Positions 11,586 to 25,419 are shown, counted from the stretch's first letter. The stretch: DNA of 64,000 bases from Lates calcarifer (GCF_001640805.2 NC_066842.1:21822075-21886074); one strand, 5' to 3'. Numbers and translations are program-made. The notes: a model not told the origin generated them from the letters alone.

Positions 11586-12802
11586 GTGTTGTGTAAACAA
11601 TTAATATGTAACATGTTTATTTGATGCAAGGTGGATGTTGTTATCTGTAGAAAGAGCCTGGCAAGCTGTTTCCTCCTGTATCCAGTTTTTTCATGTGAAA
11701 CTAAACTTACCTGCTGCTGTTGGCCCTGACCAAAACCATATCACAACTTAACTTAACTCAAGTAATGATTGAACCTAACCTAACTTAAACAAAACCTCAG
11801 TGTGCAGATGAGGACAAATATAAGTATAATGTGACAGCCTGGGGCTTATGGAAGGTCAAAGTTTCTTGCAGGAATAAGGGGCAGGTTTTGGTCGTTTATT
11901 TAACTGATCACTCAAAAAATCAAATGGATTTCCTGGCAGAGTTTACAGCTCTCAGATTCTTGATATCTAAAGAGGTTCCTCTTGACTATCAGTGAAATAC
12001 AAACCATCAGAAAATGGTTAAGTGTGATTGTCACTTTTTTTGTCACAGTTTTTGGTAATGCAGTTAGGGTTAGGGTGTTTGAGAAGTGGTTCTCAGTCAT
12101 GATCGTCAGGACTCCTGCTGTTTTTAATTTCATCCGTCAAATCAGGAACTGATTCACACGTGGGACAAATGGAGTCATCATTATCAGCACGACATGGACT
12201 CATGGTGGACAAACAAAAACAGGTTACTCTGGTGACTGACAGCAGAGCAGAATACCCAAAGACTGTCTGCCTACTGTGGTGGTCACAGACAAAAAGGCAA
12301 CAAAGAAATAAAAGCGTTAGTTGAGACAGCTGCAGAACTTCAATCACCTTAAAGCTTGAAACAGTGGAGAAAACCCATTGTGTCTGGTGCCAAATGATGG
12401 CGAAATAGCTGACACTGGTTGAATGGTTGATGTCTTCCTGTTTCACAATATATGTGTGAATCTTTAAAAATCAATTCCATGACAGATATAATAAGTTCCT
12501 GTTGGAAGCTGATCAGTAAAGGAGGTGTATGAAGAAATGGAATTTTATGTACACATTACATAAGTATAACAAATTTATTAACCATTTGAATGCATGAAAT
12601 ACAGTCACTTAATCAATAATGGTTTGATTAGTTTCAGAAAGTAATTAGAGTTTTCAGTGGGACACCACACATCAGACACCTCCACTTTATGGGACGACTT
12701 GCACAGTGTTTCACATCATCTTCTCAATTTAAAAAAAAGGAATCTGTTACAAACCAAGCAAGGTTGCTTAACAGCGACACATCTCTTTGTGGTTTTAACG
12801 GT

Positions 12803-12815
12803 CCAGCAGATGGCA
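12803..12815 (+). promoter_or_regulatory. CTCF-like motif (13 of 13)
   Basis: CCAGCAGATGGCA fits the CTCF core CCASYAGRKGGCR at every position. Motif-only evidence. Confidence 0.4.
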
Positions 12816-13978
12816 GCATTGCACCTCAAACTGTAGTATGTACACTTCAACCAGTGGACAGTCACAACATGGCTCAAAAGCTGGACACAAAATAACCTCT
12901 GTTTGATTTATTTCATCTCCACATATACACATTTTCCACTGAAAAAAAAAAAAGAAAAACAAATGTGTGGCTCAATCTAATACCAGTTTCACTTGTTTTA
13001 AATGAATCTGGTTTGTGCTATCATTGTATTTTGAATCTGGCAAGGCCCCTCATCTGTCCATCATCCATCCATCCCTTCTTGCATTTACCCATCTGCTCTT
13101 TCTGTCTTCACACATTTATCATTAATCTGGACAGATATTTCCCTCTACCTCCATCATTCATCAATCCACTGATCTTTTTCCACTATGTGTCCACTGCACA
13201 AACACTTGACTATGCAAAGGAAACTGGGCATTCCGAATTGTGACAAATAGAGAAAAATCATAAAATTTATTAAGTAGATAAAAACAACACTCAATACACT
13301 TTGCAAAGGAACCACTTTTAATTAGACAGTGACCGTTGTGATATGTATGTGTATCTTTGTGTTCTAATACCATCATAAGAATTTTACAGTAATCTAACCA
13401 AAACGATTATGATATCACAGAAAATGTATTTTCAGTCCTCTTATATTAAATTATATATAACACATAAAATTTTAAAACTGACAGCTACATTTGTACAATG
13501 AACATTAAACCTGCACTCAAACACGATCTGATGTTTATTTTTGACATGTAGACTAACAGGTATAAAGAGATGTAAATTAGATGTTTTTTAATCACAAGTC
13601 AAACACATATTTTTTGTGTGTGTTGATTTCCTTCTCACAAAACGTAATTATGTCTTTAAATATAAAAAAAAGGTTATTTGAATATAGAGAAACTGTTTAC
13701 ATAGAGAAGAAGAGGTACAGTAAAGACGCAAAAATGTGCAGGAAGGAGCGGAGGTAGCAGAGATAGATGAGGAGAGAAAATGAATGCAAAAGGGTGAAAC
13801 GAGGACTAATAAACAAAGAGGGAACAAAAGGAGGAAGGTGGAGAGAGAGGTGGGGAGAGAGAGAGAGCTGTCTGTGGGTTGAAAAGACGTGGGCTGTTAT
13901 TTTATTTCCTCTGTGGGTACACAACAACAGTGCTGTCTGTCTGAGGTGCTGACACAGCAGAACTACGAGGAAACATTT

Positions 13979-14281
13979 TACAAACACACACACACACACA
14001 CACACCCTAATGCATACATGCACGCACCCACGCATTCATTCACACACACTCTTAAACACACATACAGTATGCACATGTGAATGTCCAACAGACATGAACA
14101 TGCCTGCACACACAAACTTGTACAACTGCATCCATCAATTACAGGAACCATTAAGTCATAAAGCTGTTTTAAATGTGTGTGTGTTGCCATTTTCTTCAGA
14201 ATACACACTGTCAAATACATGTGCTCAGTTTATGTTAGACCTCTCTGTTAAAATCTTCTACTGACAGTGACTGACTCATGT

Positions 14282-14314
<33 letters not shown>

Positions 14315-14799
14315 CATGTCTCCCTGGGGCCTTGCAGTGATCTGGGTTTAATTTGACCAGTCAGGCGGTCGAAGCCAGGGCCTCAGCAAATATGTGTGTG
14401 TGTGTGTGTGTGTGTGTATGCAAGGCTGACCTTACTTTTGAGGTGAGGCAGGGATCAATGCTGAGGCAAACACAAAGGTTGAGACAAAACTCACCTCCCT
14501 CTCTACCTTTCACTCCTCGGTCTCACTTTAGCCCTCCTCTCCTCTTCGCTATTCTTCCTTCCTCCATAGTCTCCGCAAACCCTTCCTCTACCTGTGCTGA
14601 CATTGTGTGTGTGTGTGTGTGTGTGTGTGTGAAGGTGTGCGTACACAAAGTGGATCAGTAGAGAGAAAAGCTTGATTGATCGCAAGCTATTTTGTTGAGT
14701 CTCAGCCGCACACTGACGGACTGACTGAACAACAGGCTCCCAGCTAAAACAAAAGTAAGGTTAGCCGTCCATGTCAACCAACAATCTCTCTCTCTCTCG

Positions 14800-14848
<49 letters not shown>

Positions 14849-15294
14849 GCATTCAAATAACACATGCACATATTAAAATCACATAAATATAAATATGTTA
14901 ACATCTAAACTAATAAGAAGCACTATCTGCCCATTACTCTCTGTGTGTATGATTGTGTGTGTGTGTGTGTGTGTGTGTTAGACCCACCAGACAATAGTTA
15001 TATCCATCTAGTAGCTCTTTAATTGGCTGACCACTCATTACTAATAAGATCAGTATTGATCTTTTTGTTCTCTGTAGGTTTATGTATAAGTCTGCTGTAT
15101 GTGTGTGAGTGAGTGTTTGTGTGTGGGGTGTGCTACAAGGTCACGCCTTCAGGGTTTTTGTGCAAACACACACACACACCTGTGGTGCACTCTGATCATG
15201 TGACTAGCTGTCATGGTAACTGTCATCAAGCACTGTGATTGATCAAAGACTTATGTGACAGGAGGGGGCAGAATGAACACACCCTCTCTCGCTG

Positions 15295-15341
<47 letters not shown>
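13979..15341. repeat. Cluster of CA/GT and CT microsatellites
   Basis: Separate tracts occur at about 13983-14005 (CA), 14279-14314 (TG), 14394-14418 (TG), 14604-14631 (GT), 14786-14845 (TC then AC), 14954-14979 (GT) and 15294-15341 (TC then CA). They alternate in strand and account for the many short frames in this stretch. Confidence 0.9.
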
Positions 15342-15349
<8 letters not shown>

Positions 15350-18281
15350 GACACTGTTTAACAGGGAGACACAACAAAAGCTCAGAAAAACTATTTAATT
15401 GTGTTACCTTTTTATAGTCAGCTGATAAACTGTATATTTCTGTTCCTAACAAAGGTGTACAGGTGCTCACCCTATTAGAGGACTGCACTGGGAATGGGAT
15501 CCCGGTGGGACCCAATGCAAATCTCACAGTAACAGGTGGTTTTGAACCTTACTTCAGATATGGTTGTCAAAAATATATTGTGGGTCATAAGATTGAGAAC
15601 AACCACGAAAAATCGTTCATGTCCAGCAGCATACATAAACAAACAACAACTTCAGTCTAATTTCAAGCGTGCTGCTCCCTTCAAAGACAGTGTGTCAAAA
15701 ACAGGAGAGATCATTGTGCTGTTACAGAAACTCATGTGTGTGTGCTTTCCCTGTGGGATAAGAGAGGACACAAAATCAATGGTACTCTGTGAATGGTCAG
15801 AATGTTTGCTGGTGTGTGTGTGTGGGAGAGAGACACACACATTGCGGCAGCAGGTAGCAGGCTGGAGTGGGATTAAGAAAACTGTCCTGTGCAGGGCTCC
15901 ACAAGCTACTGGCATTAGCATGTAATCTTATTCACCTGCATTTTGAAATAAAGCAGTGTGCTGCTTACTAAAATAGTCACAATGATTATCTTTAGGAGAG
16001 ACTTCATTCATGTTTCATGTTTTATAATATGAAGATGATTCTCTTGCACTGAATGTTTCTTCGATCGATAAAAAAAAAAAACCCTTAACGATTGCAATCG
16101 CTTTGACAGCTTCTGTTTTGACTGAAACAGGCAAAGAGAGAAAAAGAAAAGAATAAATAGCTCACCATCCCAACATAAAATCAACTATTATCAACTGCAG
16201 TGCCAGGCTGAATGAATGGAGTCAAACGAAATGGCAAATCAGTCATGATTTTCAAGTTGAAGTGAGGAGCATTTATTGACCAAACAGACCTGAAGCCTTA
16301 CCCTCACCTATATATGATAAATGTGCTGTATTATTGCAGAATGGGGGGAAAGACAATACAAAACAAATGAAAAAAGACTTTTTAATTTTTTTTTATTTAC
16401 ATCTGTTCTTTTTAAATTTCTCTATACTTGTAGCTTTTTAATGAGTAACTAAAGCTTAATTCATGATTTGTGGCTCCACACTTTTCAGAATTGTGTCTTT
16501 ACAAAAATGACATCTTCAGCAGTAAAAAAAAGAGTCACAGGGCATAACTCTCATAATTGCTGCATACTACTGGAATTTTGCAATATTGGGAACAACAAAC
16601 ACCTGTGATTGAATTATCCGTTGCCACGGTAACACTCCTTTAAATCTTTGAACAAGCCTGTCAGAAGAAGAACATATCGTCACACACTCCCCATGAGTCA
16701 TTCATTACTCCTCTCCCCTGTTTTTTGTGACATGATAACACTGGCTGGGCTCCTGGAGAATTCACTTAGAAAGAGAAACATATTCTCCAACATAAAAGAC
16801 AAATTCTCCATGTGCTCACTTCCACAACAGACTGAGTAGAGTGATGTACACTGAAACAGTAACTTAGTTTCTTTTTGTTCGCCCAGATAAGTGGGGTTGA
16901 TCATGTCACCCAGCATCTCATCTTACCTCATTCACCCCTTCAGTTATGTAATTCAAAACTAGATGAACAAAAACAGAAATCTTTACTGCGACTAAATTTC
17001 ATCAGATAGTGGTGATGGGGGTGATTCTGTAATATCTGTTTGTTTAGTGGAGCTGCTGGAGGAGGAACTAAGTGTTGCAGATCCAAGACCAGAGGCAGGC
17101 AGGTAATGATGTCCTGTGAAACAGATGAAATACTGAGACAGAAGTGTTCACTGCTGTCAAACAGGTCTTTCTAGTCAGTTTTCAGTCTTTCTACTACATT
17201 TGTGATCTTGCTGCTTATTTTTATTTATTTTATTTTTTTGTAGAAAGGCAGATTTCTGGGCTTTTTCATTATAAAGTAGATCTAGGTGCTGCAGAAATAC
17301 AGTGAAAGTATCAAAATGCTCAATCCAGGCAGAAATGCACACAGCCCATATTCACAAACTATTCCTGTAAATGAACAACCAAGACTTGATGTCACAACTA
17401 CACGGTCACTGCCCTCAGCCACAGCCCATCCAGTCCCACTGTCCAATCCTCTATTATCTTTGTTGTTTTAACTTTGTAAACAACACAACACCAAGTGGTC
17501 ATTCCATCACTGAGCTAGCAGCTATAAGAATGTTGAGGAGATGCTGCACAACCTGCCTTTCCAAGAAAAGTAATATTAGAAATCAGCAGCTTAAGTTTAT
17601 TTTTTCTGAAATACCAGGCACAGTCTGAATTTGACCATCTGTTCTGCTCGTCTAACTCTGACTATAGCCATTTATGTTTTATGGGGAGTTTCACCAAGCC
17701 GCAATAGGCTAAAATCCATTATCTGTGGTTGGACAAATGCCCTCATGTATTCAAGATACTGTAAAATTTTCATCAATGCAAAAAGAGAGAAAAAAAAAAA
17801 GTAATTTCCTAGAATGCAATCCTGTATATTCATTTCTATATATTGGCTTATGTGTGTAAAAAGGGGTAGCCAAAAGCTATCTCACAATACTTACAAAACA
17901 GACAATGGAAACTTCTAAAAGTTTAAAAACAAATGAACCACATCTCTGCTGCAGGTTACACTAACAAATTTTATTTACCCAACAAATAAGGTTTATTTAT
18001 CCTTAAAATTTACTTCTGTACTAAAACATTCAACTGCCATCATTATGATTCATGTTCATTTTGTGTGTTCATATAAAACGTGATGACACTGGGAAGTATT
18101 TGTAGCTTTTAATCATCCCTGACTAATGCATGTCTCCATTCTGCAAATTAATTGCTCCTTTTTTCCAGCTCAAAAAGTAATTAGTGGACAATACCATAAA
18201 ATGCACAGATAAAAAAAAAAATCTGACCAAATGTTAATGCATCACACCCTCACAGCAAGTTGTTCACATCAACATACTATA

Positions 18282-18450
18282 TACACCCATCAGCCACAAC
18301 ATTAAAACATCTTGCATAATATTGCATTGGTCCCCCTTGTGTCGCTAAAACAGCTCTGACCCATCAGGGCATGGAACCGGGACATCTGAGGGTGTCCTGT
18401 GGTGTCTGGCACTCTGGATTTGGAGGCCAGGTCAACACCTTTGTCATGTC
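18282..18450. mobile_element. Tc1-like transposon end fragment
   Basis: Starts with TACACCCATCAGCCACAAC and continues with ATTGGTCCCCCTTGTG and CAGCTCTGACCCATC, then ends with TGGAGGCCAGGTCAACACC. These are the left-end words of a very common fish Tc1-type element in which the transposase lies on the opposite strand. A large internal section is missing, so this is a short, internally deleted remnant. It is a different subfamily from the copies at 6.5 kb and 39.7 kb. Confidence 0.7.
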
Positions 18451-18548
18451 ACAAAACAAAACAGTCTGGCAGACTGTTTTGATGGCTGATTACTGTACAT
18501 AACAGAAAAGCTGAAAAGATGCACATAACAATAAATAGATAAAAAAAA

Positions 18549-18680
18549 AAATCACGCAGACGAAACCCAGGCTATGCACAGGGAGAACATGCAAACTTCA
18601 CACAGAAAGGTTGGCCAGCAGGTTTGAACCCACAACAGAACCTTCTTGCTGTGAGATGACACTGCTTTGTAACAACTAAT
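18549..18680 (-). mobile_element. tRNA-derived SINE fragment, antisense
   Basis: On the minus strand it reads CTCACAGCAAGAAGGTTCTG, then GGGTTCAAACC (a good polymerase III B-box match), then TGTGTGAAGTTTGCATGTTC. This is the body of a widespread tRNA-derived teleost SINE. The A-box end is missing or decayed near 18680. The element abuts the Tc1 fragment, giving a small nest of insertions. Confidence 0.75.
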
Positions 18681-18824
18681 GAAAATATGTTCTCAGTGAG
18701 TGAGGAAAAAACAGAACAAAAACCAATGTGTCTATTCAATCTACCTGAATATGAGTCACACATGATTTATGAAGTGCAGGTGCTCCTGAATACACGCATG
18801 GACAACCATCAATGCATACAAACG

Positions 18825-18828
<4 letters not shown>

Positions 18829-18869
<41 letters not shown>
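18829..18869. repeat. (CA)n microsatellite
   Basis: About 20 CA units, followed by a short ACC-rich stretch. A second CA tract lies at 19081-19107. Confidence 0.95.
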
Positions 18870-18870
<1 letters not shown>

Positions 18871-19081
18871 ACAACCACCACCACCAGCAAAAAGTCTGTG
18901 TCTGAGTCTTTGACTAGAAATTGCATTACTGTATTCAGAGAGATGACAGGTATTGATCAGATGTTGTGGGTTGCAATGTGGGAATGTGTGTGTACCGTTG
19001 TGTGTGTATTCCTGTGTGGCAGCTGATAAGCCTCAACGCTAAAGGCACAGCTACCTGATCTAAGCTACACTGCACCATAGT

Positions 19082-19112
<31 letters not shown>

Positions 19113-19936
19113 ATACACACACAGGACTTTCCACAGACACCAAGTTGAGAGAAAAGAGGGTTGAATGTTCAGAAAAACATTTTGAAATTGTTCTTACCAA
19201 TGTATCAAATGACAATATGAAAGTGATGTGACAATGTAAAAGGTTGAAAGTACGGGTAAAAGGATGAACATACAGAGGATTATCACCCTGAAGCTCTTCT
19301 CTGCCTTATGGAGCTTTACATTTTGTCATTTAGCTGTCCAGACCACAACTTTAGTGTTTTGCTATACTGTTTTGCTCTCTTAGCATTATGCTCAGTGGCG
19401 GCAGGCTTCTGTTTTCAGATTAATATATTATATTAATAATAATATTTCCTTCTGATTCAATACTATCACAGTACTTGGGTGCTGATTTGACATGTATGCA
19501 ATTTGATATTACGTTTTATTGTGATCAATGTGTACTTTTTAAACAGTAGACCATGGGAAGAAGTTTAATCATACACATAGAGACTATGTATACCATGAGT
19601 CATATTCCCAAAAACAATGTACATCACCTCTGTCGTTCTGAGTTTTATTTCAGCAACATCCTTGCTGTTAACCTCTAAAGCCATGTGTCATGAATACCAC
19701 CACTTACAAGGTCAGTTGACAATTGCCAGTATAGAGGTCTTCTACCTGTTAGTTAAATAAAATAGTGTTGTAATAAAGCTAAATAAACACTGTTACAGTA
19801 AAAGAAAATAAATTACTGTGGTAATAAAATGAATCAAAGTGGAACCACTAGTGCTTTTATTCTGACTCATCTTGGGCTGGAAGTGTTTCTGTGAAGTTAA
19901 AGCTGCTGGTCAACAGACGGTCGCCCACCTACAGTT

Positions 19937-20170
19937 AAAGGTCCAGTGTGTAACATTTATGGGAATCTGTTGGCAGACATGGAATATAATATACAAAAAC
20001 ATGTTTTTATTAATGTGTAATCACCTAAAACTAAACATTGTCGCTTTTTTGTTTGCTTAGAATGAGCTATTTATACCTAGGTCCTCTACCACAGAGTCCG
20101 CCATGTTTTTGCCATCATGTTTCTACAGTAGCCCAGAAGGGACAAACTGAACCAAACAGTGGATATATAT
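19937..20170. repeat. Dispersed teleost-type repeat
   Basis: Begins with AAAGGTCCAGTGTGTAACATT and contains GAGTCCGCCATGTTTTTGCC and GTTTCTACAGTAGCCC. I recognise these words as a common non-coding repeat in spiny-rayed fish genomes but cannot classify it. The 67-codon frame from 20038 lies inside it and should be ignored. Confidence 0.55.
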
Positions 20171-23100
20171 ATATTGCCTTTCATGTTTTCACATTGACAT
20201 CACGGCCTGTCAAAGCCTGTTACATACCAGCTATTACATGACACATAAATCAGGTAAAGAACGACAACACAAGAAAATATTTCGTTTTCTTGACAGAGTA
20301 GTCAATACAGTAGTTGACGTCAATTTATCACCTGACAACCACCATAGACTCCCCAACGCTGCTGTTTGAACAAAACAACTGCTCTCCGAGTCCTGTGCTA
20401 ATGCTAACTGAATAACTGGTTAGCTCGCAGGCTAACTGTTGGTTTCTAGCTGTTATCACATGAGCTCATTGTGTAATTGATTTTTTCCCCCCACCCCTAG
20501 TGATCATAGTGGAGCTATTAGCAACTAAAGATGGGCACATATTGATGAAAACAAGAACTAAAGGAGAGTGATTATTGGACCCATTACACAAACTTGACTC
20601 CAAATTAATGATTATATTGATATCTAACTGCTAGAGACATAAATAAGTAGCTCTTTGTTTTTTTTTCTTAATACAATGATCATATTAGCAGTTACTGCAT
20701 TTTTATTATGTTTTGCCAGCATTAAATTGTTTCTCATGAACTATTATCATTGTTAAGTGTGTCACAAAAGGCATAGAGAAAAGAACTTCAACTCCTTGTC
20801 TGAGTGTTTTAGAAAATTCATCAATACCTCAAGTTGTACTGAAAGAAGATTTTTGGTCCCAGTTTAGCTTTCAGTACACTTCCAAAGAGCAACTGTGAGA
20901 TTATTGGAAAAGTACAGGCCCTGATCTAATCTAAGAGTCATCTTTGTAACAGTTGTAACAGCGTGGCAGTGGGAGTTAAGCTCCAGGTGGAGGGATAAAA
21001 GAATCAACTGGAGGAGAAGTTGCTTTTTAACGTTAACGCTTTAACATGATTAGATCTCGGTAAACATTAAAAAATAGGTGTTCACAAGTGGCAAGTGGTC
21101 CACCCAATCTTATCTGTGGGCTGCAGAATGGTCCTAACATATGCTGAATTATCAGTCCTATGTTGCTCTAATTCTTTTTCTTTGGATATCCATTCCCAAA
21201 GCTGCAGCCATGGGACCTGCAGGAGAGATAAAGTAACCCTTTAAGGTATTGTGTTGCTGCTCTTTTAGCTGAACATGGCTTCTTGCTGGACTTTTTCTTG
21301 TCGCCCACAGGGAATGTGTTTTTATACATTCTTAGAAAAGGATGGTGAAATAATGTTTGCTTCCATACATTGCATCCAGCTGTCTTAAATTCTATTTATT
21401 GTGCACACATTTTACTCTCAAATACTTACTGAACTGCCCATGTCAGCTAACTGAAAATGGCACCTAACTATGTTTGTGACCCTCTTCTCTCTGGCATGAC
21501 TCTAAATATAGCATGAGAATACAAGAGCAGGACTGAATGCCTTCCCTCCTTTGGAATAAAAGTGTAATTTGATGCGGTGGAACTGGGTCTCTCAACCATA
21601 CGATGTTCATGGTGTTTCTGTCTTCATTCCCTGTGGGCTGACACATTGCTCTCTCCTTGCTCTGTTCTTCCATTCGTTGTTCCCTTTGCCTTCTGATTCT
21701 CTCTCTACACAAAGTTTGTAGTTAATGTGTGTATAAGTGTGTGTGTGTGTGTGTGTGTGTGGCGCCCCCTGAGTCTTTGGAATGATGAGAGGAGGGATGC
21801 AATGTCACTTCAGTCAGGGCCTCTCATCTGTCTCCCCCCTCTTGCAAGTGGATTCATCCTTAACACACACGTGTAAATGCAGACACACACCTGGTTGAGC
21901 AAGACCTCTGAGATATGTCTTTTTTTTAATCCTCATCTTTCCTTCCTCTCTGTTTCTCTTCTTCCTCTTCTCCTTTTCTTCTTTCAAGTTCACTGGCCTT
22001 TTTCTTTCTTTCTTTTTTATCTCTGACATTTTTCCCATGCCCTCCACATACAACCTTTCCTTCTTTCTGCACCACTCCTCTGCTCATATTTCCCTGTTGC
22101 TCCTCCTCTCCATACATAGATCCTGATTTAGCCTTCTTGCCCATATTTCCTGGTTTTAGACATGTCTCGCCTTGTTCTCTGCTCTCCTGCTCCCGTGTTT
22201 CCCCTGAGAGCCATTTGTGGGATGCGGCTCGCTTGTGTCCCTGCTACAACATCCCTGATAGCAAAATAAATGAACTTAAATGGAGGCAAGAGGAGAGGGG
22301 AGGGGTCTGCAAGGAGCAGCCTGCAAACCTACAATCCTGCAGCTTTGAAACCTATGGTTAGTCATAGTCAATAGCTGGTTTGTGAACCTGGGAATAGTAC
22401 AATACACTATTTGTTTCATGTCGTTACAGCTGCAAGAATGGATGGCATTTTCTACTCTGAAAGCTTACTCCAGCTTCTGGAAGTGGAGATGTTATATATG
22501 TATTTTAATAAAAAAGAAAAAGAAAATGTTCAGTTTTCTTTTTGCAAAGATGGATATCCACAATCACATCATGTTCTGTGTTTCTTCTTGTCCTTTACCA
22601 CTCTGCTTGTAACTTGTAAACCGAGCGTAATGCAAAATTTGTTTCTCATGAGATTTAAAGAGTACAGAGGTAGAGGGGTGGAGTGATTAGTCAAGCAATG
22701 CTTGTCAGTTGACATCTATTGTGAATAAGCCTTTAATGTCAGCTGTGAGAGAATGTCCAGATAACCTCATGGTTAATTGTGTGAGTATGGGTCTGTTTGT
22801 AGATTTAGTGACACCCACTTCATCATTTATTTTTCCTAAGGCTCAAAAATGAAATGGTAAATGATACCTGTCCTATTATCTGAATTATCTTCATCAGTAT
22901 AGTTCAAATAACTATGTATAATGTCAAAGGGATACAGCCAAATCCAGTGGAGACGAAGCAGACCCTAAGAGGACAGTAGATATTGGACTTAAAATTTCAG
23001 TAAGACACAAACACAACTTGTGATCATCCAACATTAAATGTGTTTCTGTCTTTTATGCACATTTTCAACATGCATATTAAAAGAACTGGGAGTAGAAACA

Positions 23101-24870
23101 CCAGAAATTAAGTCAAAATACTATGAAAAGGTTCTTACACAAAAGTTGCACACTGATAAAAAATAAACTAGAAAAAATGCAGTGGAAGCAAGTTCAAGGA
23201 ATTAATCATGATGCACATGAAGCATGTGGCGTCCACTAACGCATCTTCTCCAGTGGAGTGGATGCTTTAACAGAAAACAAAAGCAAAAATATCAGATCTG
23301 TGTTAGGAGATTGTAATGTTCCTCAAATTAATACATTAAATAAAATACAAATGTCATGTTTTCCTCTTGATTTTACACTGTTTGGGGTTTGACTGTTGCT
23401 GTAATTACATCATTGAAAGTAAAGCTGTTGTCTAACTGTCTCTCTTCTCTTTCTTTCACCACATTACTTCAGTCTTAGCAAGTAACAGTTTCCAGACCTC
23501 TCAATAGGACTAACCTGGATAGGTAAAGATTAAAATGTTTATCTCGAAGTCAATCCATCCATCCATCCATCCATCCATCCATCCATTTGCTGACTGCCCT
23601 TTATTCTCATCTTGCTTCCATTCATCATCCATCTGGCCAGCTATTTAGCTAAGCCCCCCTTCCTTCCTCCACCCCTCAGCCATCCATCTCCCTCATTCTT
23701 TATGTCTGTTTCTGCACACATTTCTCCCTGCATCCGCCCGTCTGTCTATGTGTTTTCCTCTGAGCGCCGTTGGCAGCATTGCTAAAAGGCTGTCAGCTTT
23801 GACCTTTACCTGTACCCCCTCCACCCCCCGAAAACCCTTCACCACCACCAACACACACACACGCACACACAATCTGGTGAGAGAGGTGGAGATGCTCTCA
23901 CCTCCCCACTGTATACAGTGAATTACAGAAGAACTAACAAACAATTAGGGAAGAAAACTAAGAGAAATAGGGAGAGAGAAGGCTACAGAAGAGGGGGGAA
24001 GTGTGGGAAGATAGGTGCAAAAAAAACAAACAAAACAACAAAAACACAAAAAAGTAGAGGGTTGAGCCAGGCAGACAACAGGTATTGATTTTTGTCTGCT
24101 TAAGCTTGAAACACCAATAAATGACCTTTTGTTATATTATGAGATAAAAATTCAGTTGAACTCACTGTTCCTGCAATTCCCTCTTTCACCACAATGAAGA
24201 TGTTTCATTTACAAAGTTTGTATCAGCTTCAAGGGGGAGCTGAGGCTGAAGTAAATTCAAACTGATTTCATAGAGAGAAAAATATTAACGACCATATATG
24301 AGGAAATATATTTCCATTGCTTTGTGAATGCTACATCTGTTGAACAGAGCAAAGTAGTGGTCTATACTCTGCTGCTGCGGGTATTACAGTTTGTTAAAAA
24401 AAAATAGACAGGTGTGACAAGAGAATGAAAATTGGAAACAAAATATAGGGGACATCTATAAGGACTGTTGCTATATTACAAACACAGGGCGGATGACAGA
24501 CTGCAGGATTTTTACACTGAGCACTGCTGTTTATTTTCTGGGAATAATCGGACTTGTAATGTGACTGGACAGGTGTAAGTGTGTACTGCTTTACACAGCT
24601 GTCAGCTTTCCTGCTGCATCACGTTGGTGATTTTTCACGGAGAAGAGCAAAGAGAGGCTGTGACCGGGACACTGCAGTGACGCATCCTGCTAATTGACTG
24701 CCTCTCAACCTTTTTGGTAAAACACAACAACCCTGATGGCAATACTGCTGCAACATTTTGATTAAATCTTGTGACATCCATGTGTGTCTCTATTAATTGG
24801 ATGTTATTAGTGTGTAAGGGGAAACTAAAGCAGAGGTCATTTTATTTGACACCTTTATCTGCATCTTTTA
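20171..24870. other. Intergenic, no gene recognised
   Basis: AT-rich with no recognised exon. It holds a (GT)n tract (about 21738-21761), a strongly pyrimidine-rich stretch (about 21925-22135) whose complementary frames are K/E/R-rich artefacts, and an (ATCC)n tract (23551-23587). Confidence 0.5.
23551..23587. repeat. (ATCC)n microsatellite
   Basis: About nine ATCC units, directly visible. Confidence 0.95.
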
Positions 24871-25345
24871 TGTTATGAGCTCTAGTATAGGACCCCAATG
24901 CAGAGAACACACACAGGTAAGTTCCAGCAGAAGGCTCTTTAATCAGGCACCGATGAAAACACAGGAACAATAGGCAGACAGTGTGGCAGGCGACTGGCTG
25001 ACTAAAGAAAGTTCTGAGGACACGAGGAACAGAAAAAGCTGCCACTGGAGAACACAGGTAGCCACAGAGAACAGGAGAATCCAAACACAGGTAGCGCTGA
25101 GAGCTTGCACACAGGATACAGCAAGGAATACTCTGGCAAAGGGCTGGGGTGAAGGCCGGGCTTAAGAAGGCGAAGGGAGAACGAGCGGAGTGGAAACAGG
25201 TGTGTGTAATCAGCCAGCAGGAGGAGACAGCCACACCCCTAGCAACACACCAGCTCTGCAACCAAACAGAAAAAAGGGAAGGGGGAACAGAGAGAAAAAG
25301 CAAGAAAAAACACAACACAAAGACAAACTAACCCAAACCATAACA
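24871..25345 (-). mobile_element. Solo-LTR-like element with 5-bp target duplication
   Basis: The 475-bp segment begins TGTTATG and ends CATAACA and is flanked on both sides by TTTTA (24866-24870 and 25346-25350). TG...CA ends with a 5-bp duplication are the marks of a solo LTR. Read on the minus strand, an ATTAAA poly(A)-type signal sits at 24938-24943, about 70 bases before the end, as expected between R and U5. The 158-codon minus frame crossing it has no retroelement domain. Its wording (GACCCCAATGCAGAG and CAGCCACACCCC) recalls a common percomorph repeat. An alternative is a terminal-inverted-repeat DNA element. Confidence 0.55.
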
Positions 25346-25419
25346 TTTTATCCGAGCTTTGAGTATCTAAACCCTTTCCCATTCACTTCTTGGATGGGCA
25401 TTTGGTTTCCCAGTGAGTG

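Larger units (their letters stand above)
11586..18281. other. Intergenic, microsatellite-rich, no gene recognised
   Basis: No exon-like pattern was recognised. The minus frame at 12093-12446 (117 codons) and the frames at 15243-15925 have no known motif, and the latter cross CT/CA repeats. A CTCF-like site lies at 12803-12815. Confidence 0.5.

Noticed and set aside
12064..12077. Telomere-like TTAGGG pair
   Set aside because: Only two units; expected by chance in a window of this size.
24842..25318. 158-codon minus-strand open frame
   Set aside because: It lies across the solo-LTR-like element and its left border and has no gag, pol or host domain.
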